A stretch of 64,000 nucleotides of DNA from Limimaricola soesokkakensis (GTDB taxonomy: Bacteria > Pseudomonadota > Alphaproteobacteria > Rhodobacterales > Rhodobacteraceae): positions 62,001 through 126,000 of the forward strand of contig NZ_FWFY01000009.1 in assembly GCF_900172345.1 (NCBI RefSeq). The letters are read 5' to 3'. Positions within the stretch are counted from its first letter, which is position 1; every line of letters begins with the position of its first letter. Positions 1-7,566 of this stretch are shown one piece after another. The notes below the pieces were generated by a model that was not told where the DNA came from, searched no databases, and was given only the letters and a program-made list of their open reading frames with translations. A program made the translations under genes and the position numbers.

Positions 1-1
1 C

Positions 2-1420
2 CAGGACATCGCCCTGCGCGACCAGGAGGGCGTGATTCTCGCCACCATGACGGTCACCGACAAGTGGGTGCCCAACAAGTCGCGCGAGGCCGAGAAGGTC
101 TTCGGTGCCGATGACCTCGCCCACCCGGCGGTGAACTACCTGCACAACCACGCCGGTGCCGTCTATCTCGGCGGCCCTATCACCGGCATCCAGCAGCCGG
201 TGCATTACGACTTCCGCGCCCGTCGCGACACGCCCAACGAGCTGCGCGCCTATTTCCGCAAGATGGGCTGGCGCAAGATCGTCGCGTTCCAGACGCGCAA
301 CCCGCTGCACCGCGCGCACCAGGAACTGACTTTCCGTGCGGCCAAGGAAGCGCAGGCCAACCTGCTGATCCACCCCGTCGTCGGCATGACCAAGCCGGGC
401 GACGTCGATCACTTCACTCGCGTGCGTTGCTACGAGGCGGTGCTCGACAAGTACCCCTCCTCGACCACCCACCTGTCGCTGCTGAACCTCGCCATGCGCA
501 TGGCCGGCCCGCGCGAGGCGCTGTGGCACGCGATCATCCGCAAGAACCACGGCCTGACCCACTTCATCGTCGGTCGTGACCATGCCGGCCCGGGCAAGAA
601 CAGCCAAGGCGAGGATTTCTACGGCCCCTACGACGCGCAGGAACTGGTGCGCCAGCACCAGGAAGAGGTCGGCATCGAAATGGTCGACTTCAAGCACATG
701 GTCTACGTGCAGGAGAAGGCGCAGTACTACCCGATCGACGAGGTCCCCGAAGGTGCGACCGTGCTCAACATCTCGGGCACCGAGTTGCGTCGCCGCCTCG
801 CCGAAGGGCTCGAGATCCCCGAGTGGTTCTCGTTCCCCGAGGTGGTCAAGGAACTGCGCCGCACCAAGCCGCCGCGCGCCAAGCAGGGTTTCACCGTGTT
901 CTTCACCGGTTTCTCCGGCTCCGGCAAATCGACCATCGCCAACGCTCTGATGGTCAAGCTGATGGAGATGGGCGGACGTCCGGTGACGCTGCTCGACGGC
1001 GACATCGTGCGCAAGAACCTCTCCTCCGAGCTCGGCTTCTCCAAGGAGCACCGCGACCTCAACATCCGTCGCATCGGCTATGTCGCCTCCGAGATCACCA
1101 AGAACGGTGGCATCGCGATCTGCGCGCCGATCGCGCCCTATGCCGCGACCCGTCGCGCCGTGCGCGAGGATGTCGAGAACTTCGGCGCCTTCATCGAAGT
1201 GCATGTCGCCACCTCGATCGAGGAGTGCGAGAAGCGCGACCGCAAGGGCCTCTACAAGCTCGCGCGCGAAGGCAAGATCAAGGAGTTCACCGGCATCTCC
1301 GACCCCTATGACGTGCCCGAGAACCCGGAACTGCGCGTCGAAACCGAAGGCACCGATGTCGACAACTGTGCGCATCAGGTGATCCTGAAGCTGGAACAGA
1401 TGGGCCTGATCGCAGGCTGA
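2..1420 (+). CDS. sat-cysC: Bifunctional sulfate adenylyltransferase / adenylylsulfate kinase, 5' partial
   Basis: This fusion enzyme activates sulfate to APS and then phosphorylates it to PAPS, the entry to assimilatory sulfur metabolism in the cytoplasm. The reading frame is open to the left edge of the window, so roughly the first 100 residues are missing; the GTG at base 32 is internal, not the start. The ATP-sulfurylase part shows the nucleotide-binding QTRNPLHRAH motif from about base 290 and GRDHAGPG near base 572. The C-terminal APS kinase has a P-loop (GFSGSGKST, from base 908), DGDIVRKNL and a KNGGIAICAPIAPY-type loop. The Sat-then-kinase order is common in Rhodobacterales. A strong terminator follows, so this is the last gene of its transcript. 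Its product may feed the sulfite needed by the sulfolipid genes 6 kb away; that link is inferred. Confidence 0.95.
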   Translation, partial: QDIALRDQEGVILATMTVTDKWVPNKSREAEKVFGADDLAHPAVNYLHNHAGAVYLGGPITGIQQPVHYDFRARRDTPNELRAYFRKMGWRKIVAFQTRNPLHRAHQELTFRAAKEAQANLLIHPVVGMTKPGDVDHFTRVRCYEAVLDKYPSSTTHLSLLNLAMRMAGPREALWHAIIRKNHGLTHFIVGRDHAGPGKNSQGEDFYGPYDAQELVRQHQEEVGIEMVDFKHMVYVQEKAQYYPIDEVPEGATVLNISGTELRRRLAEGLEIPEWFSFPEVVKELRRTKPPRAKQGFTVFFTGFSGSGKSTIANALMVKLMEMGGRPVTLLDGDIVRKNLSSELGFSKEHRDLNIRRIGYVASEITKNGGIAICAPIAPYAATRRAVREDVENFGAFIEVHVATSIEECEKRDRKGLYKLAREGKIKEFTGISDPYDVPENPELRVETEGTDVDNCAHQVILKLEQMGLIAG

Positions 1421-1467
1421 CCTCGGCCCGAAGGCCTCGACACTGCCTTCAGGCGAAGGACATCACG

Positions 1468-1498
1468 AACAGCCGGCCCTCGGGCCGGCTGTTTTTTT
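1468..1498 (+). terminator. Rho-independent terminator after sat-cysC
   Basis: An 11-base perfect stem (AACAGCCGGCC with its complement) encloses a CTCG tetraloop and is followed directly by a run of seven T. It lies 47 bases after the stop codon of the sulfate-activation fusion gene. Confidence 0.93.
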
Positions 1499-1527
1499 GT
1501 ACCCTCCCCCGCCTCGCCCTAAACGGC

Positions 1528-1573
1528 TTGACGAGAGGACCGCCACCTGAATAGGTAGACCGGTCTACCTATT
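1528..1573 (+). promoter_or_regulatory. Promoter with 24-bp perfect palindromic TetR operator
   Basis: Bases 1550-1573 form a perfect 24-base palindrome whose half is AATAGGTAGACC. A TTGACG -35-like hexamer at 1528-1533 places the expected -10 position, 17 bases on, inside the palindrome, so a bound repressor would block polymerase. The palindrome ends 12 bases before the tetR start codon, which fits autoregulation of the tetR-EamA pair. The palindrome is seen directly; the promoter hexamers and the repressor assignment are inferred. Confidence 0.8.
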
Positions 1574-1585
1574 GCGAGATCCGAC

Positions 1586-2173
1586 ATGACCGAGACCGAT
1601 GTTCGTACCCGAACCGCGCGCGACCGGCTTCTGCAGGCCGCTGCGATCCTGTTTTATGATGACGGCATCGCTGCGACGGGGATCGACGCGATCACCCAAC
1701 GGGCCGGCGTGGCGAAGCAGAGCCTCTACAACAACTTCGCCTCGAAGGCCGAGTTGGTCGCCGCCTATATCGACCATCGACACCGGGAATGGCTCGACCT
1801 CTACGCGCGGCGGGCAGAGCAGGCCCCTACCCCGGTCGAAAAAATTCTCGCGGTCTTCGACGCTTACGGCGACCACGCCGAATGTGCCTATGAGCGCGGC
1901 TTTCGGGGCTGCGGCCTGCTGAATGCCGCGGCCGAGCTCACCTCCAAGGAGGCCGGTCGCGAAGCCGTCCGCCGGCACAAGGAAGAGGTTGAGGCAATTC
2001 TCGTCGCGGAGCTCGCCGAGATCCTGCCCGACGACCTTGACCGCGCGCAGACGCTCGCTGCGCATCTGGCCTTCCTGCTCGAAGGCGCCATGGTCCGGGC
2101 CGGTCTCGAAGGCTCCGCCGAACGGGTCGGGCAGGCCCGTGCGATGGCACGGCAGATGCTGGAGGCGCTGTGA
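1586..2173 (+). CDS. TetR/AcrR-family transcriptional regulator
   Basis: A 195-residue TetR-type repressor. The N-terminal helix-turn-helix is clear: RDRLLQAAAILFYDDGIAATGIDAI leads into AGVAKQSLYNNFASK, the recognition helix. The C-terminal half is a ligand-binding domain with a CxxxxGFRGCG-like stretch typical of a large TetR group (often called YxaF/TetR_C) that responds to small hydrophobic or quinone-like molecules. The start ATG lies just after a perfect 24-base palindrome, its probable operator. The stop overlaps the GTG start of a downstream EamA transporter, so the two are translationally coupled and the exporter is the likely regulated target. The inducing ligand cannot be read from the sequence. 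Confidence 0.9.
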   Translation: MTETDVRTRTARDRLLQAAAILFYDDGIAATGIDAITQRAGVAKQSLYNNFASKAELVAAYIDHRHREWLDLYARRAEQAPTPVEKILAVFDAYGDHAECAYERGFRGCGLLNAAAELTSKEAGREAVRRHKEEVEAILVAELAEILPDDLDRAQTLAAHLAFLLEGAMVRAGLEGSAERVGQARAMARQMLEAL

Positions 2174-3114
2174 GCCGGGTGGCGCGGGCCCCCGGACATG
2201 GCGTCGGGGTGATCTGCTGCATGCTCGCCGCGATCGCTTGGGGCACCACAGGTACCGTGGCCAGCTTTGCGCCGGGCGTGTCCGCGGTAGCGATCGGCGC
2301 CGCGGCGATGGGCTTGGGCGGGCTGATGCAGGCGATGGTCGCTTGGCGCGGCATTCACAGGGACCGAGGCGCGCTTTTGCGGCACCGGTGGCTCCTGATC
2401 GTCGGGGCGGTCTCCGTCGCGCTCTACCCCCTCGCCTTCTATTCCTCGATGCGGCTTGCGGGCGTCACCATCGGCACGGTGATCTCGATCGGATCGGCGC
2501 CGCTCATTTCGGCGCTTATCGAGAACCGATTGGAGGGAAGCCGACTGACATTCCGCTGGGGGATTGGTGCGCTCATCGGCCTCGCTGGGATGGTGCTTCT
2601 GAGCCTCGCCGAAACTGATCATGGTGCGGTCGCCCCGAACATTCCGCTGGGCGTCGGCCTCGGCCTCGTCGCGGGGGGCACCTATGCCCTTTATTCCTGG
2701 ACCGCGCGCCGCGTGATGCAACGTGGCGTCCCCGCCCCGGCGGCGATGGGCGCGACCTTCGGGCTGGGCGGGCTGATCCTGCTGCCGATTTTGGTCGCGA
2801 CCGGCGCACCCTTTCTCGAGAGCGCGCGAAATTTCGGGGTTGGCGCCTACATGGCCGTGGTGCCGATGTTCTTGGGCTACATCGCTTTCGGCCAGGGGCT
2901 GGCGCGCATCTCCTCAAGCCTCGCCACGACGATTACCCTGCTCGAACCGGTGGTCGCGGCGCTGCTTGCCGTTCTTTTTGTCGGAGAGAGGCTGCCGCCC
3001 TCCGGCTGGACCGGCGTGGCGATGATCGTGGGCTGCCTGTTCTGGATCACGATTCCGGTGCCACCCCGACGCGATGCGCCACGTCCTGCGGCTTCTGTCG
3101 TGGACCCGGCCTGA
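2170..3114 (+). CDS. EamA/DMT-superfamily transporter
   Basis: A 314-residue inner-membrane protein with about ten hydrophobic segments in two EamA repeats, the usual layout of drug/metabolite exporters of the RhaT/YdcZ/PecM type. The start is GTG within the GTGA that also contains the tetR stop codon. No signal peptide is needed; the first membrane segment begins at about residue 12 (VGVICCMLAAIAWGTTGTVA), carrying the WG motif common in this family. The second repeat ends with a typical E-P-(V)-x-A-x-L helix (LEPVVAALLAVLFVGERL). It probably exports a metabolite or toxic compound sensed by the coupled TetR regulator; the substrate is unknown. Confidence 0.88.
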   Translation: MSRVARAPGHGVGVICCMLAAIAWGTTGTVASFAPGVSAVAIGAAAMGLGGLMQAMVAWRGIHRDRGALLRHRWLLIVGAVSVALYPLAFYSSMRLAGVTIGTVISIGSAPLISALIENRLEGSRLTFRWGIGALIGLAGMVLLSLAETDHGAVAPNIPLGVGLGLVAGGTYALYSWTARRVMQRGVPAPAAMGATFGLGGLILLPILVATGAPFLESARNFGVGAYMAVVPMFLGYIAFGQGLARISSSLATTITLLEPVVAALLAVLFVGERLPPSGWTGVAMIVGCLFWITIPVPPRRDAPRPAASVVDPA

Positions 3115-3125
3115 CGGCACGGAAA

Positions 3126-3153
3126 GGCCCGTCGCCTTCACGGGCAACGGGCC
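3126..3153. other. Hairpin between convergent EamA and DUF1150 genes
   Basis: GGCCCGT (3126-3132) pairs with ACGGGCC (3147-3153) across a 14-base loop in the gap between two convergent genes. There is no T-run on either strand, so it is at most a weak bidirectional termination signal. Nothing else recognisable was seen in this 105-base gap. Confidence 0.3.
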
Positions 3154-3219
3154 GGGAGATCGAAGGGGTGAGAGCCTGGCCCCAGGCTCCAGCCCTTCAA
3201 AGCCGGTAGAAGGCGCGGC

Positions 3220-3456
3220 TCAGTGCAACGTCATCGGCTGCATGTCGTGCTGACGCGCCAAGGTGAAGGCGAGTTTGCGGTCGGCCACGAGGGCGAGCTG
3301 TTGGCCGTCGCTGTCATGCACTGCGAAAAGCACCTCGAGCCCCTCGGCCTGCTCCTGCACCTCTTCGGGAAGATCGGCGACGCTGACCGGCTTGACGTAG
3401 ACAAGCCGGCTTTCGTCATCGGCGGAGAGCTTGTGATGGCGGAACTGGGTGTTCAT
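3220..3456 (-). CDS. DUF1150 family small protein
   Basis: A 78-residue acidic protein matching the DUF1150 family, a short alphaproteobacterial protein regularly encoded right after an Hsp20 chaperone gene. The body contains YVKPVSVADLPEEVQEQ followed by an ADRKLAFTLARQHDMQP-type C terminus, both usual for the family. The start ATG overlaps the Hsp20 stop codon (ATGA), and the AGGAG Shine-Dalgarno sequence lies inside the Hsp20 3' end, so the two are made together. The molecular function is unknown; the gene pairing suggests a role alongside the small heat-shock chaperone. Confidence 0.88.
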   Translation of the reverse strand: MNTQFRHHKLSADDESRLVYVKPVSVADLPEEVQEQAEGLEVLFAVHDSDGQQLALVADRKLAFTLARQHDMQPMTLH

Positions 3457-3872
3457 TTTCCACTCCTCTTGATGCGAATCGTCTGCACGACGCTGTCGGC
3501 GGGCTGACGGGAAAGGTCGATATGCAGAAGGCCGTTCTCCATCACCGCCTCGCCCACCTCGACGCCATCCGCGAGCACGAAGCTGCGCTGGAACTGGCGG
3601 GCGGCGATGCCGCGATGCAGGAACACGCGCTCCTCGGCGCTGTCGGATTGTCGTCCGCGCACCACGAGCTGGTTGTCTTCCACGGTGATCGACAGATCCG
3701 CCTCGGCAAAGCCGGCCACGGCCAGCGTGATCCGGTAGGACCGCTCCGAGGTCTGCTCTATGTTATAGGGCGGATATCCATCTCCCGACGCCTTCGCGGT
3801 ACGTTCGACCAGCCTTTCGAGCTGTTCGAACCCCAGAAGGAAGGGGTGTGTCCCCAATGTCAGCTTCGTCAT
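3453..3872 (-). CDS. hsp20: Hsp20 family small heat-shock protein
   Basis: A 139-residue alpha-crystallin-domain chaperone that holds unfolding proteins in the cytoplasm. The conserved domain runs from about residue 35 (YPPYNIEQ, the typical IbpA-like start) through VAGFAEADL and ending with ENGLLHIDL, followed by a C-terminal TIRIKRS tail holding the I-x-I motif used for oligomer assembly. The start at 3872 (MTKLTLG) fits the usual IbpA-class length; the frame stays open further upstream only as a shadow of ydcH. It is cotranscribed with DUF1150 and lies 60 bases downstream of a heat-shock-type promoter. Confidence 0.93.
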   Translation of the reverse strand: MTKLTLGTHPFLLGFEQLERLVERTAKASGDGYPPYNIEQTSERSYRITLAVAGFAEADLSITVEDNQLVVRGRQSDSAEERVFLHRGIAARQFQRSFVLADGVEVGEAVMENGLLHIDLSRQPADSVVQTIRIKRSGK

Positions 3873-3939
3873 GCGACACGTCCTTTTGCACAAGCGACCG
3901 TCCATCAGCGGCCCCGGCATCGGCAGCCGCTTGGCTTCA

Positions 3940-3968
3940 ATATGGGAGGCGAAAATCCGCCTTGCAAG
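3940..3968 (-). promoter_or_regulatory. RpoH (sigma-32)-type promoter for hsp20
   Basis: Read on the minus strand, CTTGCA and CCATAT are separated by exactly 17 bases. This fits the alphaproteobacterial heat-shock sigma pattern (CTTG, 17-18 bases, CCATAT-like -10). It lies about 60 bases upstream of the hsp20 start, consistent with heat-shock control of the hsp20-DUF1150 operon. Confidence 0.65.
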
Positions 3969-4032
3969 GTGCGGGGCTAGGCGGGCCGCGGCGCAGCAAC
4001 TATGATGTGGCAAAGACGTAGGGCAGACGAGC

Positions 4033-4251
4033 ATGAACAAGTCGGCGAAGATGGAAGAGATCGAGGTGCTCCGGGTGGAGCTCGAGGTGCTCAAGCGCGA
4101 GCACCGCGATCTCGACGAGGCGATCCACGCGCTCGAGGAGCGCGGCGGTGCCGACATGCTGCGGCTGCGCAGGCTCAAGAAGCAGAAGCTGCAGCTCAAG
4201 GACAAGATCGCCCGGATCGAGGACCGGATATTGCCCGACATCATCGCCTGA
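4033..4251 (+). CDS. YdcH/DUF465 family small protein
   Basis: A 72-residue highly charged helical protein of the DUF465 (YdcH) family. It shows the family core: a coiled-coil pattern of leucines and charged residues, the [12 protein letters not shown] stretch and the [19 protein letters not shown] block near the C terminus. It sits 64 bases upstream of purE; this ydcH-purE-purK arrangement is common in Rhodobacterales. Function is unknown. The start ATG is preceded by a weak ribosome-binding site; no upstream in-frame start improves the family match. Confidence 0.85.
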   Translation: MNKSAKMEEIEVLRVELEVLKREHRDLDEAIHALEERGGADMLRLRRLKKQKLQLKDKIARIEDRILPDIIA

Positions 4252-4315
4252 TCCGCTTGCCGTTGCGTCCCGCCCCGGTGTAGTCCGCCTGCATCGGCAA
4301 CGAGGGGACACGGGC

Positions 4316-4801
4316 ATGGGTGTGAAGGTCGGCATCATCATGGGCAGCCAGTCGGACTGGGCGACGATGCGCGAGGCGGCGGCCATGCTCGACGAGTTGG
4401 GCGTGGAGCATGAGACGCGGATCGTTTCGGCGCACCGGACCCCGGATCGGCTGTGGGACTATGGCAAGACGGCGGTGGACCGGGGCCTGCAGGTGATCAT
4501 CGCCGGGGCCGGGGGCGCCGCGCATCTGCCGGGCATGATGGCCTCCAAGACCCGCGTGCCGGTGATCGGCGTACCGGTGCAGACCCGCGCGCTGTCGGGC
4601 GTCGACTCCCTCTATTCGATCCTGCAGATGCCGCGCGGCTTTCCGGTTGCCACCATGGCGATCGGCGCGGCCGGTGCCGCCAATGCCGGGTTGATGGCGG
4701 CGGGCATTCTCGCCCTGCAGGACGCCGCACTGGCGCAGCGGCTCGACGACTGGCGTGCCGCGCTCTCGGCCTCGATCCCGGAGGAGCCCATCGATGACTG
4801 A
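4316..4801 (+). CDS. purE: 5-(carboxyamino)imidazole ribonucleotide mutase
   Basis: PurE converts N5-CAIR to CAIR in de novo purine synthesis. The 161-residue protein is the usual class I length and shows the signature residues: GSQSDW near the N terminus, SAHRTPDRL, and [10 protein letters not shown] with the following [10 protein letters not shown]. The ATG at 4316 follows a GAGGGG ribosome-binding site; the frame is open further upstream but the family begins here. The stop overlaps the purK start by eight bases, giving a coupled purE-purK operon. Confidence 0.96.
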   Translation: MGVKVGIIMGSQSDWATMREAAAMLDELGVEHETRIVSAHRTPDRLWDYGKTAVDRGLQVIIAGAGGAAHLPGMMASKTRVPVIGVPVQTRALSGVDSLYSILQMPRGFPVATMAIGAAGAANAGLMAAGILALQDAALAQRLDDWRAALSASIPEEPIDD

Positions 4802-5891
4802 GACGCTTACCCTCGACGCATCCAAGCCGCTCGCCCCCGGCTCGACCATCGGCATTCTCGGCGGCGGCCAGCTCGGCCGGATGCTCGCCCTCGCGGCGGC
4901 GCGGCTGGGGCTGAAATGCCATGTCTACGACCCAGCCCCGGACGGCCCGGCGGCCGAGGTCTGCGCGGCCTCGACCACCGCGCCTTGGGATGACGAGGCG
5001 GCGCTGCGCGCATTCGCCGGGGCCGTCGATGTCGTCACCTATGAGTTCGAGAACGTGCCGGCCGCCTCGCTCGACCTGATCGAATCCCTCGTGCCGATCC
5101 GCCCGGGCCGCCGCGCTCTCGCCGTGAGCCAGGACCGCATCGACGAAAAGCAGTTCTTGCAGGATCTCGGCCTGACCACCGCGCCCTTCGCCGCCGTGGA
5201 CGATGCGACCACGCTCGATGCCGCGCTGTCCAAGATCGGCGCGCCCGCGATCCTCAAGACCCGCCGCTTCGGCTATGATGGCAAGGGACAGGCCCGGATC
5301 ATGGCCGCGGACGAGGCCGAGACGGCGCTGGCGGAAATGAACGGTGCGCCCGCGATCCTGGAGGGCTTCGTGGAGTTCAGCCACGAGGTCAGCGTCATCG
5401 GCGCGCGCGGGCTCGACGGCGCGGTGGCCTGCTTCGACCCGGGCGAGAACCGGCACCAAGACGGTATCCTGCGCGAAACCACGGTTCCGGCCCGGCTCTC
5501 GGCAGCGCAGCGCACCGACGCGGTGCTGCTGGCCGCCAGGATCCTGACCGCGCTCGACTATGTCGGCGTGATGGGGGTGGAGCTTTTCGTCACGCCGCAG
5601 GGCCTCGTGGTCAACGAGATCGCGCCGCGCGTGCACAACTCGGGTCATTGGACGCAGGATGGCTGCCTGATCGACCAGTTCGAGCAGCACATCCGCGCCG
5701 TAGCGGGCTGGCCGCTGGGTGATGGCGCGCGTCATTCCGACGTGGTGATGGAGAACCTGATCGGCGATGACGTCGACCGCGTTCCGCAGATCGCGGGCAC
5801 CCAGTCGGCGATCCATCTCTATGGCAAGGCCGAAGCGCGGCCCGGTCGCAAGATGGGCCATGTCAACCGTCTCACCGGCCCGGTACGCTAG
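4794..5891 (+). CDS. purK: 5-(carboxyamino)imidazole ribonucleotide synthase
   Basis: PurK makes N5-CAIR from AIR, ATP and bicarbonate, the substrate for PurE encoded immediately upstream. It is a 365-residue ATP-grasp enzyme: an N-terminal GGGQLGRML dinucleotide-like loop, the [10 protein letters not shown] grasp loop near the middle, and [13 protein letters not shown] near the C terminus with the metal-binding Glu/Asn. The start used is the ATG eight bases inside purE, giving [10 protein letters not shown] and then the family start. Its TAG stop shares a CTAG with the stop of the convergent sqdC gene, so no terminator fits between them. Confidence 0.96.
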   Translation: MTETLTLDASKPLAPGSTIGILGGGQLGRMLALAAARLGLKCHVYDPAPDGPAAEVCAASTTAPWDDEAALRAFAGAVDVVTYEFENVPAASLDLIESLVPIRPGRRALAVSQDRIDEKQFLQDLGLTTAPFAAVDDATTLDAALSKIGAPAILKTRRFGYDGKGQARIMAADEAETALAEMNGAPAILEGFVEFSHEVSVIGARGLDGAVACFDPGENRHQDGILRETTVPARLSAAQRTDAVLLAARILTALDYVGVMGVELFVTPQGLVVNEIAPRVHNSGHWTQDGCLIDQFEQHIRAVAGWPLGDGARHSDVVMENLIGDDVDRVPQIAGTQSAIHLYGKAEARPGRKMGHVNRLTGPVR

Positions 5892-6733
5892 AGCATCTCG
5901 CGCAGCGCGGCGTCGAGTCCCTCCATGTCGCGCGGCCGCCAGCCCAGTTCCCGCAGCCGGTCGCAGCGCATGGCGCTGACACGCGACGCGTCGGCCCGCT
6001 CGGGCAGCGCCCCACCCTGCCCGGCGATCCGCGCCACCCGCTCCAGCAGGTCGCGCCGGTCGAGCCTGATGTCCGACGCATTGAAGCTGCGCGGGGCCAG
6101 TGACGCCTCGGACGCCTCCAGCAGCAGCGCCACCGCAGCCGCCAGGTCGTCGCCATGCAACTCGGTCGCCACGCGCGGCGCGACGGGCTTATTCGCGAGG
6201 AAGGTCTCGAACAACCCGCGCCACTTGTGATCCGGCCCCGGGCCGTAGACACCGGTGGCGCGAAGGCTCGCCGTCGCGAAACCGGGCCCGGCCAGCGCCG
6301 AGAGCTCCTGCTCCACCGCCCATTTCATCTCGCCGTAAAGCGTGTCCGGGCGCGGTGGTAGATCCTCGGTCAGTTCCGTGCCGGGCGGATAGTCGCCATA
6401 GACCGCGCGGCTCGACAGGAAGACGATGCGGCCCAGACCGACCGCCTGGGCCTCCTTGAAGAGCCGCAGCGACCCGTCGCGGTTCAGCCTTAGAAATCCT
6501 TCGGAATCATCTCCTTCGCCGCCGCGATAGCGGCCCGGCAGGTGAGAAAATGCGGCATGGACCAGAGCATCACAGCCGTCGAGCGGCGCGGTTTCACCCA
6601 GCTGCCAGCCGCGCCATTCCGCACCGTTGGCAGGCCGTCGGCCGAGTGCCACGACCTCATGGCCCCGCGACGCGAGGCCGCGCAGCAGAAAGCGCCCAAC
6701 CAGCCCCGACGCCCCGGTCAGCGCGATCTTCAC
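5888..6733 (-). CDS. sqdC: SqdC-like NAD-dependent epimerase/reductase
   Basis: A 281-residue extended SDR with an N-terminal NAD-binding GASGLVGR loop, the FLSSRAVYGDY active-site serine region and a YGEMK (YxxxK) motif. It is the third gene of a sqdB-sqdD-sqdC run, the same order as the Rhodobacter sphaeroides sulfolipid operon, where sqdC encodes a reductase-like protein of uncertain step. The GTG start at 6733 lies in a GTGA overlap with sqdD, so the longer frame upstream is not used. The assignment rests on operon order and fold; the exact reaction is not settled for the family. Confidence 0.75.
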   Translation of the reverse strand: MKIALTGASGLVGRFLLRGLASRGHEVVALGRRPANGAEWRGWQLGETAPLDGCDALVHAAFSHLPGRYRGGEGDDSEGFLRLNRDGSLRLFKEAQAVGLGRIVFLSSRAVYGDYPPGTELTEDLPPRPDTLYGEMKWAVEQELSALAGPGFATASLRATGVYGPGPDHKWRGLFETFLANKPVAPRVATELHGDDLAAAVALLLEASEASLAPRSFNASDIRLDRRDLLERVARIAGQGGALPERADASRVSAMRCDRLRELGWRPRDMEGLDAALREML

Positions 6734-7566
6734 GACGGGTGCGGCAGGTCGGAGAGATCCGGCACCGGCCCGTCGCCCGCATAGGCGTGCCACAGATCGA
6801 TCAGGGGCCGCAGACGATCGGCCTTGGCATGGTCCTGCCATGGCTTCTCGTACTGGAAATGGAGCACCCTGATCTGCTCCCAGTTCCACAGATCGGGCAG
6901 GTTGAACCAGACGTATTGCAAGGTGTTGCAGGTCACGGGCAGGCCGTGCCAGTCGGGGAAAAAAACCTGCAGGAACGTCTGGTCGGTGCGTCGCCAAAAG
7001 GCGCCGGGCGCATCGAGCCGCGCCAGCATCGCCTCATAGGTCGCGGTGTCGGGCCGCGCGGTGAACACGCCGGAGTTCATCCGGTGAAAATCGCCCAGAG
7101 CCTCATAGACGTTCGGCGCGGCACAGAACTCGGGATAATCAAACAACTTGTCGATCGGGCGCAGCACCAGCGTGTCGGCGTCCAGAAAGACCGCCCGGTC
7201 GTAATCGGAAAGCTGCCACAACCTCAGCTTCGCGAAATTGTCGAGAGGGGTGTGGAAGGCCGGCTTCTCGCCCTTGGTGAAGGGGGCGGCCCCGTGCAGA
7301 GCGTCGCGCGCATGCGTCGCGTTGAAGGCGTCGGAGGTCGGCAGCAGATCGGTCGCGATCAGCCGCGCACCGCGCGCCCGCAGGGGCGCGAGGTCGGCCT
7401 CATTCACGCCGCCGGTATGCAGCACCACGATGTCGGCATCCGTGCCGCTCAGCTTCAGCGAGCGGATCAGCGCCCGCGCCCCCAGCGCGAAATCGGCATT
7501 GGTAACTAGCGTGACGAAGGCCCGGCGGCTGCGCACCGGGCCCTCCGGTCTTAGCCCCGTGCTCAC
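6730..7566 (-). CDS. sqdD: SqdD-like glycosyltransferase (glycogenin/GT8 type)
   Basis: A 278-residue nucleotide-sugar glycosyltransferase of the glycogenin-like GT8 group. The N terminus FVTLVTNADFALGARALIRS is the family opening, FLDADTLVLRPID carries the metal-binding D-x-D, and MNSGVF and the DQTFLQVFF stretch follow. In R. sphaeroides the gene between sqdB and sqdC encodes such a transferase, proposed to move sulfoquinovose from UDP to diacylglycerol to give the plastid-type sulfolipid SQDG. The GTG start overlaps the sqdB stop by four bases. Cytoplasmic face of the membrane is the expected site of action. Confidence 0.82.
   Translation of the reverse strand: MSTGLRPEGPVRSRRAFVTLVTNADFALGARALIRSLKLSGTDADIVVLHTGGVNEADLAPLRARGARLIATDLLPTSDAFNATHARDALHGAAPFTKGEKPAFHTPLDNFAKLRLWQLSDYDRAVFLDADTLVLRPIDKLFDYPEFCAAPNVYEALGDFHRMNSGVFTARPDTATYEAMLARLDAPGAFWRRTDQTFLQVFFPDWHGLPVTCNTLQYVWFNLPDLWNWEQIRVLHFQYEKPWQDHAKADRLRPLIDLWHAYAGDGPVPDLSDLPHPS

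Noticed and set aside
3873-4244. N-terminal extension of the Hsp20 frame
   Set aside because: It crosses the heat-shock promoter and lies opposite ydcH; the extra residues are serine/arginine-rich with no family match.
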